From contig SWDT01000732.1 of assembly GCA_009193035.1 (NCBI GenBank), forward strand, positions 1 through 13,578: DNA of 13,578 bases. The letters run 5' to 3'. Shown here piece after piece: positions 1 to 9,254 of this stretch. Under the pieces are notes generated by a model that saw only the letters and a program-made list of their open reading frames with translations, was not told the origin of the DNA and searched no databases. The DNA comes from Halicephalobus mephisto (Eukaryota; Nematoda; Chromadorea; Rhabditida; Panagrolaimidae). The translations under genes and the position numbers were made by a program. Positions within the stretch are counted from its first letter, which is position 1; each line of letters starts with the position of its first letter.

Positions 1-184
1 ATCAGGTTGTTAAAAGTTTCAGTTTGTTCGTTCTGTTAACAGTTTTGTTTTATATTTTCGTTTCTTCTGTTATTTCATAAAATACTCTGTTCACCGCAGT
101 GTTTAGGAGTGATTGAAATGGCTTCTAACAGGTTGGTAATCTAGTGTTTTCGATTTGGAATGAAATTGAATTAAGTACTTTCAG
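1..184. other. AT-rich flank ending in a splice-acceptor-like site
   Basis: No gene is evident in the first 184 bases. They end in TTAAGTACTTTCAG, which fits the short pyrimidine-CAG acceptor typical of nematode cis- or trans-splicing. An ATG at 118 opens a very short frame (MASNRL) followed by possible donors at 132 (CAG/GTTGGT) and 136 (TTG/GTAATC). Neither gives the splice phase needed to enter the open frame after 184, so I do not model 118-135 as exon 1. The acceptor is seen in the sequence; its use is inference. Confidence 0.3.
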
Positions 185-324
185 GGTTTAATTCGTTGAA
201 GGTATCCATGGATGCAATCATCGTCACCCATTTCATATATTCATCCGGTTTGAAGAACACTGGCTGCAGTTTGATTTATCTTTCGAAGCTGGAGGATCCA
301 ACTCCTATTTCGACATTGTTAGAG
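185..324 (+). CDS. candidate exon of an unrecognised protein (partial)
   Basis: A stop-poor, GC-richer segment lies directly after the acceptor ending at 184 and before a donor-like GAG/GTTATT at 325. One frame reads from 187 (FNSLKVSMDAIIV...) to a TGA at 343. It has an ATG at 208 in a good context and meets the donor in phase 0, giving 39 codons from that ATG. The acceptor lies only 24 bases upstream of the ATG, so it could also be a spliced-leader trans-splice site. A second frame on the same strand (192-344, containing FEEHWLQFDLSFEAGG) is equally protein-like, so the frame is uncertain. No family is recognised and no partner exon was found in the AT-rich sequence that follows. It could be a real exon, a relic or chance. 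Confidence 0.3.
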
Positions 325-342
325 GTTATTCCTACAATCACA

Positions 343-2448
343 TGAAATGATGTTTGATGTGATCAGTATTGTTTTCAATCGGGAAAGCTTCTAAGATCCT
401 ATGGAGATATTGTCACTAGACTTGTCTACAGAATTCTAAAAGCTTCCAGAATATAACAGAAAAACCTAGAACTCTTGAAAATTCCCTGATTTCTCGATAA
501 TCAGTAGAAGTTTTAAAAAAGAAAGTTCTAGATACTTCATAGAATTCTTGAATGTCTTCAAACTTCACAACCTTTCATTGGATTCTAAGGGGTTCCGAAC
601 AGTTATAGAGAGTTTTGAGTTTCTACTAGACCCTAAAATCTGAATCTCCTCAATATTTTTCTTGGTTACAATTCATGATTTCGTCAATCTAGATAGTGTT
701 TGGGAAAAACAAAAAGTTGAATTCGCTGGTCACTATCCTCTAATATTCTTCGAAGGATGTGAATAGTAGCTGAAAGTATAGATTATCTATTCATCAAAGA
801 ATAATATGAGTTGCCTTCTCACAACATTCAGAATAAAAAAACATTTAATTTTCGGGATTTTTGATCAACTTTAACATTCCTGTGAATTCAAATATTTTAT
901 AAGATTTATCTAGACTATAATTCTCAACGACGAGGAATATCTATCGAGACAGATGTCATAATCAAAATACAGAAATGCAGTAGCAATATGTCGAAGATGT
1001 TCTCCATATATCAAAACTGAAAATTGTCAAAAATAAGCAATTACATCCGATGAGAAAATTTAAATCGGAACCATTAAAAGAGATCACAAATGAATCAAAT
1101 CATAGAATACAGTACAGAAATAACCACAGATAATTAAAGAGAAATAATACTGATCTTCAACACAGATTAAGAGGAAAAACTAGTCGAATATACAGAAAGT
1201 TAGAAGGTACTGGAATTTCAGTTCTTTCAAACAATTCTATTGGACACTCTTCTATTCTTCATTGCTGAATTTAATCAGTTGGAGCTCGTTTTTTTCTAAA
1301 AATCTGTTCTTTTACGAAGGAATAATTGAAGAATAACTCATATTCCAGAGTTCATGTTTTCTAGATTAAATACCTTATTTCAGAGAACAGTGGTACACAG
1401 GAGGATGCAAACTTGAACTAGAGATAGATTAACATAATCATCAGACAACAAGGACCATATTTGTTCCAATCAAAGATATGGAAATAATTTCACTAGAAAT
1501 CGTAGAGTTCACAAATTCACTCATTTTGAACTGTCTTCATCAGATATGCAATTAGGGGTCACTCTCACAATCAGGTGCTGTTCTTCGGAACATGATAATC
1601 ATTCCTGATGAAAGAAATCCAAACGAAGGTTTCTGTATTGATTTTCTGATATTCTATCTTCAGAGAAGCTTCCAGAAAGTGATATCAGATTAAATAAATT
1701 AGTAATCTACTTACTGAATGGATATATCCTCTACATATTGAACTTCAGTGTAATAAATGAGAAGCAATGAAGAAAGGAACAGAAGAAATGATTTTTTGCA
1801 ACCTCTCTTTTTTGTTCCTTTCTCTGGTCTTTATTATAAGGAAAAACAATAGAACAGTAAGAAAGGTGAAATGAGAAGACGAAGATGTGATTATTCAAGG
1901 AATACTGATCATTCTCTTTATTCATTACTTCCGATATATGCATTCCTTATTTGTTATGATATACATTCGATATTCGATGAATGTATTATTTACTGAGTTG
2001 ATTGGCTATATATTTAACCTAATATCCTTTCGAAGAAGTTTATTCTCAACTATATGATCATAACTCCAGCAGAAATTCCATATATAACCCCTGAAATCGA
2101 ATTTCCTTTATGAAGAATACTATGCTTTAGAAGACCAGTAACTTTTTGCAAAGATGATCCCTGCTGAAGTTCTCGATGAAGTGTGTAATTCAAAGTGAAT
2201 GAAGATGTGAACTCGGGAATCTCTTACAAAACTATCTCTAATTCTTCGATTGAATCAAGCATGTTTCTGAATTCTTTCTGCAAAATAAATTACAGATATC
2301 GAATAGAATTCACTAGGTTTGGTCTTGATTTTATATGGGAATATATGCTTAAAGATTTATGATGGTATTATTTGAAAGGCGATTCCGTGAATGTTAAGGG
2401 TCTTCAACACCTGCAACCATACAGACAGTTCTTTCACGGATGTTCAGC
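343..2448. other. gene-poor AT-rich DNA with about 10-bp AA/TT phasing
   Basis: I see no supportable gene here. From about 400 the text is dominated by short A and T clusters at near-helical spacing. For example, AA runs begin at 432, 439, 450, 461, 470, 479, 499 and 508. This resembles the periodic An/Tn clusters described in Caenorhabditis introns and intergenic DNA. A TTTCAG acceptor-like site ends at 1383 and is followed by a frame (1385-1552) with one internal stop at 1430. It is too weak to annotate. The open frame on the minus strand at 1731-1943 has the size expected by chance. The stretch could be one long intron or intergenic DNA. Confidence 0.5.
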
Positions 2449-2511
2449 AGCTGGAACTTAGTCTAGACTCTAAATTAAGGAGTAGATCATGACTAAGTTC
2501 TTTATTCAGCT
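2449..2511. repeat. imperfect inverted repeat / stem-loop
   Basis: The 10-base arm GAACTTAGTC (2454-2463) is exactly complementary to GACTAAGTTC (2491-2500). The stem continues inward with TCTAGACTC against GAGTAGA around a loop near TAAATTAAG. It continues outward with AGCTG (2449-2453) against CAGCT (2507-2511) after a 6-base bulge. The whole could fold as a hairpin of about 63 nt on either strand. One 10-bp arm pair at this distance is near chance expectation for 13.6 kb; the extra pairing makes it somewhat better. It could be a small-RNA precursor-like hairpin, a decayed mobile element or chance. Confidence 0.45.
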
Positions 2512-5500
2512 CCTTCTCTCAGGGAATGATTGGAAATTCATGTCTAGATAATTCCGTAAAATGATTGCCTTTAATTTTCATAACGTCATAGTTCCGAAGA
2601 GATTTCTGAAACCTCCCAGTCAGTTGAAGCACTATGAAACCTCTAAATCATATACATTATGGAAATTTCGGGGATTTATCAGGATCTTAGAAGAAGTTCT
2701 CAAAGATCTCAGAATTCTGCAGAATGCCCTGAAGTTCTTTTAAATTACACAAAATTGGTACAACGTTGAAAAAGAATTGGCAGTACTCCTGAACTTCAGA
2801 GAAATTTTGAGATCTTCCACAAATCAGTAAAGGAGTCTGCAATTTTTGATACACTCAGAACAAAATTTTTGAATGCCTTATGAAAATTGAACAATTTTGG
2901 AATCGCATTAAAACGTTTACATTTTCATTTGATTTAAAATCTCAGAAGTTATCAAAAACCTGATGAAAATATTCAACAATTTTGAGAATCCCAGGAACTT
3001 CTAAATTCTGTCCCAATTCCGAGGGAAATTTTAGACTGTCCTACCACTCAGAAGAGATTTCTGTAATCATTCACAATCTTCTTAATATTCACCCAATCAA
3101 TCAAGAAAATCGGAAATTAGAGATGTTATGAAAACTTCTGGATCCTTTCAGAATTTTGTGGAAACATCTGAAAACAGCGAATTTCATAGAACTTCCTTAT
3201 AATGTGTAACAAAATGATATTAGGATGTCCCAGAATCACATGAAGTCTTATAATCTGATTAGATATTTTTAAAGCTGCTACAATCTTTCAAAGTCTAGTT
3301 AGAAGTATTCAAAAGTTCCAGAATCTTTTGAAGCTTTCTAGGAGAATCGTACAAACTTCTAAAATCCTTCAAACTTCAATTCAACATTTTGAATGCATCC
3401 TGAATCTTATATCTATTTTTGAAGTCTTCCAGATTTGAATAAACAGTTTTGGAATATATAAGATTTTCACCTAAATTTTTCACATGTTAGAAAACTGAGT
3501 GAAAGATATTAGAACATTCAAGAATTCGATGGAGTTTTCCAGAGACCAATAATATTTTCCCAAACTTTCGAGGATTCTGAAGCCATTGCAGATGCTTTTA
3601 AAGAACATCAGGTTTTCATACAATGTCTCAAAAGTTGTCTGAATTTTCCATATTCCAATGCAAGGTTTCCAGATCATGAAACTCTTAGTTACTCAAGTTC
3701 TCTGAAATTATCAAAAGATTTCCACACCTTCCAAGTCCTCAGAGAACCTATTATTAAATATAGAAAATTATAAATAGTTCCTAAATTCACTATTAGACCC
3801 TAGAATTTGCACAAGCTTCTGGAGAATTCAAGTTTCTAGTGGACACTGAGAAGGTTTGATAATGTTCATTATATCATCAGTAATTCTGGAATCCTCTATT
3901 GGCTACTCAATATATAGAATTATAGAGGGTTTTTGAATTTTCCCTTATGTTCCTCAATATATTGAAAAGATTTCACCATAATGCAAAAATCAGGAAATTT
4001 TGATTATTTTAAAGTGTTGTAAAAGTACGTATAAAATTACCGAGAGTATAGAGCTTTTCATTGACTTCAGTAAGATTCTAAATGTTTTAGTGATATTTCT
4101 AACGGTTGAAGAGTCAACTGTCTGATTTTGAGTATTGAAAAGATGTCTAGAATGTTCTATTTCATTCATAACAAACAACATTCGATCCAAATTGATTTTA
4201 ATATCCTTTTTTATTTCTCAGATATCTTTATCACAAATTTCAATCAAATCAAGTACTATGGTTCATTCAAGAAGACGAAGTAAATTTAGGCAATGAACCC
4301 TCTTGTCCATGAGCTGACACTCTCACACGGGAAGAGAACTCCAAAAAAAATAAAAGAAGAGTACGTGCATCTTACAAAAAGAGTAGGCATGGTTTTTATT
4401 GCTCACTTTTCTTGGAGAGTTCTTCTTAAAAAATTAATATTATCATGAAATTGCTTCAACACTGATTTCCAGTCGTTCTCAGAAACATCTAGAATTTTGA
4501 ACTCAAACGTTAATTTCAAAGACAAGAATGGAGTCAAATGCACCAGAAGCTTCTATAAAATTTATGTAGACTTCAGAGTAGTTCTGGAATTTCTCACAGA
4601 ATTTCAGAGAAAAACAAAACTTCCACTGGGTTCTGTTTTGTTACAAAAATATGAAATATTTTAAACGTTCTAAACTCTTCCACTGTAATCTGGGAGGTCT
4701 CGCAACCCATTACATTATTGACTATCAGCTATAACTTTTACCATAGTTTGAAACATTTGAGAACTGTTTTGATATTAATCTATATTTGAGTAGTTCTGAG
4801 AGTTAGAAAACAATTGGTTGATTTCAGGAAGAGTTCGGAATCATCTTCTAGATTCTCAAGTTTTGTATTATATGCTGGGAAGCTATGGAAACTCATATCA
4901 AAATACTCTGATATTCATTGTTTTATCCTATGACCTTCTGACCTCCAAAAATTGTCAGAAATATCCCGAAAGAATTTTTGAATTACAGTGAAGTTGAAAT
5001 ATTTCACTACATTAGTAGCTAATTTTAAAAATTCTTAAATTACTAATTTGAACTTCTGAAATGCAATGAAACAATTCGAAGGAATAAATAGTCTCAGAAG
5101 TCTTCTAGAAACACCATAACACTAAGAGTACTCTCTTTAAAAACAGTGTAAAAGATCTGTGATTCTCACAATTCAAATAACTAGCTTTGAAATAATTGAC
5201 ATTTTAGGAGAAACAGTAAGAAAACTGATGATTTCAAAAGTTAATTTTCTAAAATTCTAGAATCTTTAGAAATAGTAGTGAAGTTTTTATTCAACTCAGA
5301 AAGAATCTATAGCTTTTAATCAATTGTACATTTGTAGATTCTCTGTGATCTTTTGTTTTGAAGATCTGTGAAAAATTCTGAAGTAGCCGTTAAGATATCA
5401 ACAAACTAGGATCCTCGGAAAAGTTGATTTGTTTCAATTTTGACTACTATTCATGTTTTGTGAAAGAATGAGAAGGAATGGACCCAGAGATCTCAAATCA

Positions 5501-6630
5501 TTCTCTGTATTAAAAACAATTCAGCTCCTCAATTCATAAAAGAAGAAAGGAAGGTAGTATTTAGGAGGTTTGAATGTTATCAGTTTTTCACCTGATCTGT
5601 ATTTTCAAAAAACAAAATAAAAAAAGTGATTTATAAATGTATATTCTTAATTCAGAGACTACTCGGTGTTATTAAACGAGAATCGAAAACACTGAGATGT
5701 ATCGTCCACTTCAACTGTTCATTTTCGCATTTTGAGAAATACATTTCTGTATTTAGGGGATAAACTGGGAAAGATTATTCAAAGATATTTTTTCTTTAAT
5801 TTTTGGAACACTCTCAATATTTATTCAAAATACTGAAGAATCTTAGGAGTACTGCTCATTCAGAAATATTCAATTGCCTTAAATTTAGAACTAGATCAGA
5901 AATTAATAAAATAGTTAAGAAAACAGAAAGATGTGAGTCCCACTCTCCTCGTTACTTCTTTTGTCTTCTTCAATCAGAAATGTAGTTATAAATTTGGAGG
6001 AGTCAGGTTCCTTTAAAGCGTTTATTTTCTGATTTCACTCTCTGAAAGAAGTATTAGAAATTGAGCATCAGCAATTGTTGATTATTTTAACGTAATTTGT
6101 CGATTTTTACTGTGTGAAGAGTTGAAGAAAGACATCGACAAAATAAGGAAAAGTTCTTCGTGTTTTTAATTTTTTACTTCAAATTTCATTTGTTTTGTAG
6201 ATTCTAAGGGAATTCAGGAAGATTGAGTTCTTAGATGGCAACTTTTAACCATCCAGATTGTCCATTTCACTCGAATAACAGTTTGAACGATAAGTGAGAT
6301 ACATAATTTGCAGAAAAATATATTTATCAACTTTGAAGTGTAGTTTCTTCTTTTCAGAAAAGAATTAAAGAATTCGGAGCAGACTAGGTTTTTTGAACTG
6401 TTAATTTTTTGCGCTCCTTGCAGAAACTATTCTTAATTCATCTCTGAGGGCACAAGAATAGACAAATTTATAACAATTCTTGATTCTGTTATTTAGAGAG
6501 GATACTTCGGAAAATCAAGTTAGAGATGTGACTTTCTTCTCACTTATAATTGGTGGAAATATTGTGGTGATTGAAAAGATGTCATTACACCTCTGACTGA
6601 TGGAAAAGAATGGAATCTAGTGAACAAAAT
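2512..6630. other. long gene-poor block with AA/TT periodicity
   Basis: More than 4 kb without a supportable gene. The sequence repeats loose motifs of the type GAA-n-TTC (TTCTAGAA, CTTCCAGAA, GAATTC), and the A and T clusters are phased at roughly 10 bp. Around 3310-3380, AA runs start at 3311, 3322, 3331, 3345, 3353, 3361 and 3371, with TT runs between them. Open frames at 2561-2743, 3480-3677, 3990-4190 and 5803-5985 fall within chance length and show the same GAA/TTC-biased composition, so they are not called. Phasing seems strongest up to about 5400. A large intron, PATC-rich intergenic DNA or an ancient degenerate satellite would all fit. Confidence 0.5.
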
Positions 6631-6638
6631 CACCTCTC

Positions 6639-6756
6639 GCTAGGGGTCAAACCAGGGTGAAAGCACGCCATCCCGTTCGATCTGGCCAGTGAAACGCCCT
6701 AGGGCTGGATTAGTACTTGGATCGGAGACGTCCTGGGAATCTCCAGTGCTCCTAGC
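6639..6756 (+). rRNA. 5S ribosomal RNA gene, complete
   Basis: A 118-nt 5S rRNA, the small RNA of the large ribosomal subunit, transcribed by RNA polymerase III. Helix I pairs 6639-6647 with 6748-6756 over nine pairs (two G-U at the inner end plus Watson-Crick). Helix II pairs 6654-6659 with 6695-6700, helix III pairs 6667-6670 with 6683-6686, and helix IV pairs 6704-6709 with 6742-6747. The conserved core TTAGTACTTGGATCGGAGAC lies at 6710-6729, followed by CCTGGGAAT. GCACGCCATCCCGTTCGATC (6663-6682) is close to what I recall of nematode 5S. All helices are intact, and helix II keeps pairing with bases unlike those I recall in Caenorhabditis, which argues for function rather than a processed pseudogene. 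It is a single copy, not a tandem array, and no spliced-leader RNA gene was found beside it. Open frames covering it on both strands are shadows. Confidence 0.93.
6688..6740 (+). promoter_or_regulatory. 5S internal control region (box A to box C)
   Basis: The type 1 Pol III promoter lies inside the 5S gene. The box A equivalent is at about 6688-6700 (AGTGAAACGCCCT, +50 to +62) and the box C equivalent at about 6723-6740 (CGGAGACGTCCTGGGAAT, +85 to +102). TFIIIA binds this interval in animals. Positions are assigned by analogy with vertebrate 5S. Box C is very well conserved, while box A differs from the usual AGCTAAGC form at several bases. Confidence 0.7.
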
Positions 6757-6764
6757 TTTTTTTT
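6757..6764 (+). terminator. Pol III oligo-T terminator of the 5S gene
   Basis: A run of eight T residues begins right after the last helix I base at 6756. RNA polymerase III terminates in T4 or longer, so this is an efficient terminator and fixes the 3' end of the 5S transcript. Confidence 0.88.
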
Positions 6765-6772
6765 GTTCCTCT

Positions 6773-6850
6773 CCCGGACTGATGAGAGGGAGGTATAAAA
6801 GAAAGAGTGTCTTCGGTCCTCTCACCTCTTTCTCACATCCTCTCTTCTGC
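6773..6850 (+). promoter_or_regulatory. TATA-box-like core promoter just downstream of 5S
   Basis: TATAAAAG occurs at 6794-6801, after a small inverted repeat (CCTCTC ... GAGAGG, within 6768-6790). CTTCGGT follows at 6811-6817 and then a long pyrimidine-rich run (about 6818-6850). A TATA box followed about 25-35 bases later by pyrimidine-rich DNA is what an RNA polymerase II core promoter, or the U3/R part of an LTR, would look like. No gene or LTR structure can be traced downstream. A second TATAAAA/CTTCGGT pair occurs at 9761-9781. The function is inference. Confidence 0.3.
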
Positions 6851-6889
6851 TTAGTTTTTAAAACTGGGACTTTACTGGTTGACTTCTGA

Positions 6890-7810
6890 ATTGATATTCG
6901 AAGTAGACAATTTCCATCAGTAGTTTTAGTTAAATATAGTTTCTAGGGAAAATCTCTTCATTGATCCTAGAAGTATATTTCTGATTATTTGTCAACTTAA
7001 ACACAATGACAATCATTAGTTAATTTTTCAGTCCCATAATTTTTGACAAAATGGAACCATAATTATTAATGAAAACAAAACAGTTATTTTTTTAGATAAT
7101 TAATTGACATCTAGAACTGGAGAAGTCTTCGAAACCTGGAAATTTCTAGTATCCTTGGTTTCACATACTAGTTTCAAATTATTTTTTGGATATCAAGAAG
7201 ATGTTGGAACCTTCCATGATTATTCAGGTTAGAAAACCTTTCACATTGTTCTAGATGACTCCACGAACTTAACGTTTTCAAAGATACAAACAACTTGACC
7301 CAACTTTAGGAGATCCTGGAAATTTCTATTAGGTGATATGAGATCTTCATATCTCTCATAGTTTTGAAAGTTTCATATAAATAAAGAGGATTCCAAATTC
7401 CTCTCCAACATTCTTGAATGTGAAGATTTTCAAGAGATCGGTTCTTCAGAGGCCCCCAACTTTCCGATTTAGATAATTATGGGTATCTTTTGATGAGAAA
7501 TTAAACAAAGTAGAATTAATTCATAGCGTTGGATTTGATTAGTCTCTGAATCTTTTGTTCACTGAAACAGTAAGTTAGGAGAATGTTCAGAAATTCAGGT
7601 TGTTCTATTTATTAGTTACCATTTATTTTGAAGTATTAGAGAACACACTGAAAGACGGATAGTTTCGAGGAAATTCAAAATCTGACATTTCTAAGATACT
7701 ATCCACGACTATTTCAGGAGAGCTGAAAACTAGGTAGTTGAATAAAATAATTAGTTCTTAGGATAAGTGAGGAGTTACTTTTTCCGTAATGGGATCTGAT
7801 AAACGAATGA
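6890..7810. other. gene-poor AT-rich DNA
   Basis: About 0.9 kb with no supportable gene, RNA or strong repeat. GAA/TTC-type motifs and A/T clusters continue (for example around 7120-7200) but look less regular than in the block left of the 5S gene. No Sm-site or spliced-leader-like sequence was found in the 5S flank. Confidence 0.5.
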
Positions 7811-8029
7811 GTCAGAAGGTGTAACTCTTTGGATCACTCAGACATTATTTATAAATTAATAATAAGAATTGGAATACCTAAAGAGGATAGTACCCACAAT
7901 TTCCGAGTATTTGAATTGTTTGGATACTATTTCGTTAATGAGAAGGAATCTCTGATTATAACCAATATTCCTCATTTTTACTTTCACTTTTTTGACTATC
8001 TCAACACAATGAAAGTTGTTAGAGAATAG
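7811..8029 (+). CDS. weak open frame, unrecognised (possible exon or relic)
   Basis: One frame is open for 72 codons from just after the TGA at 7808 to a TAG at 8027, with no ATG near the start. It begins VRRCNSLDHSDIIYKLI and is rich in I, F, Y and N. The length alone is within chance for this base composition, and an antisense frame (7856-8044) is open as well. The reason to keep it is a 23-base block at 7828-7850 that recurs with one mismatch at 13337-13359, there too inside the longest open frame and in the same reading frame (LD-H/N-SDII). Either both are fragments of one repeated coding sequence or both carry a short non-coding repeat. Confidence 0.2.
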   Translation, partial: VRRCNSLDHSDIIYKLIIRIGIPKEDSTHNFRVFELFGYYFVNEKESLIITNIPHFYFHFFDYLNTMKVVRE

Positions 8030-8044
8030 AAGAGATGTGGACAC

Positions 8045-8527
8045 TCTCGGACAAGTTTAGGAATTTTATTCATTTGTATGATAGTCATTTAACAGTGATA
8101 AAAATGAGCTTGTATTTAATATCATATGATATCACATGTTGTGATGTTTATCGTATGAGAATTCGGCGGAACTTTTGATCCAACTTGGAAAAGCTTTGCT
8201 TGTATATATTTCATTTCGAGGTTCTAACTGAAGGTTTTAGTGAGTTATTTAAAGATTTTGAAAGGAGTACGATCTGTTTAGGATCTTCACTTAATTATTG
8301 AGGTTTTGAGTTTCATGAGTTGTTTGAAATAAAGGGTCAATTTCTTTGATACTCAAATAATTTAGTATTATGGAATTCAGACTGTAATATATGTGGGATA
8401 TCGTAGAAAACAAAATTCTGAATTGAATGGTTCATAACATTCCAGAATTCGATTGTTTTTTATTTATGGAAAATTATTTTAAAGACTTCTTTACAACAAT
8501 GCTTCAAAAATGGCCATATCTTAGTGA
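8045..8527. other. gene-poor DNA with adjacent palindromes
   Basis: No gene is seen. The 14-bp palindrome ATATCATATGATAT (8119-8132) is followed at once by ATCACA-TGT-TGTGAT (8131-8145), a 6-bp hairpin with a 3-base loop. Alternating-AT palindromes are common in such DNA, so this may be chance or a cruciform-prone site. Confidence 0.4.
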
Positions 8528-8697
8528 ATAAGAGGTCTGAAGAGATATCAATGTACTTATAATTACAGTGATACAAATATATCTGAAATACAGCTGAACC
8601 ATGTCTTTCTGTCCTTCCTAGAGGAAGATATGAATGGGTGCCCTATGACCCCCAACACAGTTCATATTTGACAAATTTCATTCAACATAACAGTTAA
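8528..8697 (+). other. weak coding-like island with two overlapping open frames
   Basis: A locally GC-richer stretch (especially 8595-8660) holds two plus-strand frames. The first runs 47 codons from 8528 to a TGA at 8669, reading RGLKRYQCTYNYSDTN near its start and NGCPMTPNTVHI at its end. It loosely resembles a C2H2 zinc finger, but the second Cys is missing, so I do not call one. The second runs 36 codons from 8587 to a TAA at 8695 and contains GRYEWVPYDPQHSSYL. Neither has a convincing start or clear splice sites. It may be an exon, a transposon fragment or chance. Confidence 0.18.
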
Positions 8698-8978
8698 GGG
8701 CTGATTTCTTAAAATATTGTTAAAAATACTTATTGCATGATCTTATAATATCAGATCGATACCTTTTTTACTTAAATTTGGAGAAAAAAGTGATTAAATT
8801 AGTTGAGAATATCAATGTGTTTTTTAGATTAAATACAATTATGTTCTTCACTTTTAGTGCTTATCTAGTTTGTAAAAACTGTGTTCACTTTATAAATATG
8901 TCAATAGGTGTTTATTGACAACGGAAAGAAATACATTTCATTAAATATCGAGTTTCAAGCCGAAGAAAAAGTGCATAA

Positions 8979-9254
8979 GGGCAAATTTGCCTTTGGCCCT
9001 GAAGCGGTGATTGAAAAAATAAAGAATTTAGAGAATTTGTTTAAACGGTTTAGTGGTTAAAATTAAAACTTTTAAGCCGCTTAAACTGTCAAGGTTCGAT
9101 TCCCGCAGGGCACAAGGATTTCGAATTGTCCCTCATGAGTGATAGGACAGTGGCAATATCGGAGGATGGGGTATCAAAAGGTGAGAATGGGATAATCGAA
9201 CCCGTAGATTCGGAATCTGAAGTCAGAATTGAGGGTTGACATTCAAATATTGCC
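8979..9254 (+). mobile_element. tRNA-derived SINE-like module (or decayed tRNA gene)
   Basis: A GC-richer module with a tRNA-type internal Pol III promoter. A perfect B box GGTTCGATTCC lies at 9093-9103. An A-box-like CGGTTTAGTGG lies 36 bases upstream (9046-9056, 9 of 11 to the consensus TGGCTTAGTGG). The 3' end CAGGGCA (9106-9112) could pair with GGCCCTG (8995-9001), but that makes the tRNA-like body about 120 nt, too long for a tRNA. The T stem (9090-9094 with 9102-9106) has only two pairs left. A second, reverse-strand T-arm-like sequence is at 9189-9203, and GGCAATAT (9152-9159) is inverted at 9247-9254. These fit a SINE with a tRNA head and a folded tail. No A-rich tail or target duplication was confirmed. 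Confidence 0.4.
9054..9239 (+). other. open frame overlapping the SINE-like module
   Basis: One frame is open for 61 codons from after the TAG at 9051 to a TGA at 9237. From the ATG at 9135 it would give a 34-residue acidic peptide (MSDRTVAISEDGV ...). The second half has a soluble-protein look (D, E, S, G, V), but the first half translates the tRNA-like B box, so it is unlikely to be a gene as it stands. It is kept because the region past 9115 may be an exon fragment captured next to the tRNA-like head. Confidence 0.15.

Noticed and set aside
185..201. GGTTTAATT...TTGAAG followed by GTA looks like the start and donor of a nematode SL1 spliced-leader RNA gene.
   Set aside because: It lacks about five bases of the SL1 middle, no Sm-site-like AATTTTTGG follows, no SL-type stem-loops are evident, and the preceding TTTCAG fits an exon start better.
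1384..1552. Frame after a TTTCAG at 1378-1383 with a protein-like reading.
   Set aside because: An in-frame stop at 1430 and short open lengths on either side leave no more support than chance.
3687..3697. AGTTACTCAAG matches the 3' end of the SL2 leader.
   Set aside because: It is an 11-base match only, followed by TT instead of the GT donor, and the preceding bases do not match SL2.
400..5400. Many nGAAnnTTCn runs resembling heat-shock elements.
   Set aside because: They are spread evenly through kilobases of background composition and have no promoter context, so the periodic AA/TT pattern explains them better.
2561..5985. Open frames of 60-66 codons at 2561-2743, 3480-3677, 3990-4190 and 5803-5985.
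   Set aside because: Lengths match chance expectation at this base composition, and their residues mirror the GAA/TTC periodic background.
6778..6815. CTGATGAG followed by GAAAG, suggesting a hammerhead ribozyme.
   Set aside because: No stem II can form between CTGATGA and GAAA, and no closing stem I or III was found.
6640..6889. Open frames on both strands over and past the 5S gene.
   Set aside because: They are shadows of the rRNA sequence; the RNA structure explains every base of 6639-6756.
8531..8600. YQC...Y...L.NH pattern resembling a C2H2 zinc finger.
   Set aside because: The second zinc-binding Cys is absent and no final His follows at the right spacing.
8994..9114. A functional tRNA gene ending at the B box and CAGGGCAC.
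   Set aside because: The only 5' acceptor match lies about 120 nt away, the T stem is broken, and no anticodon arm could be drawn.
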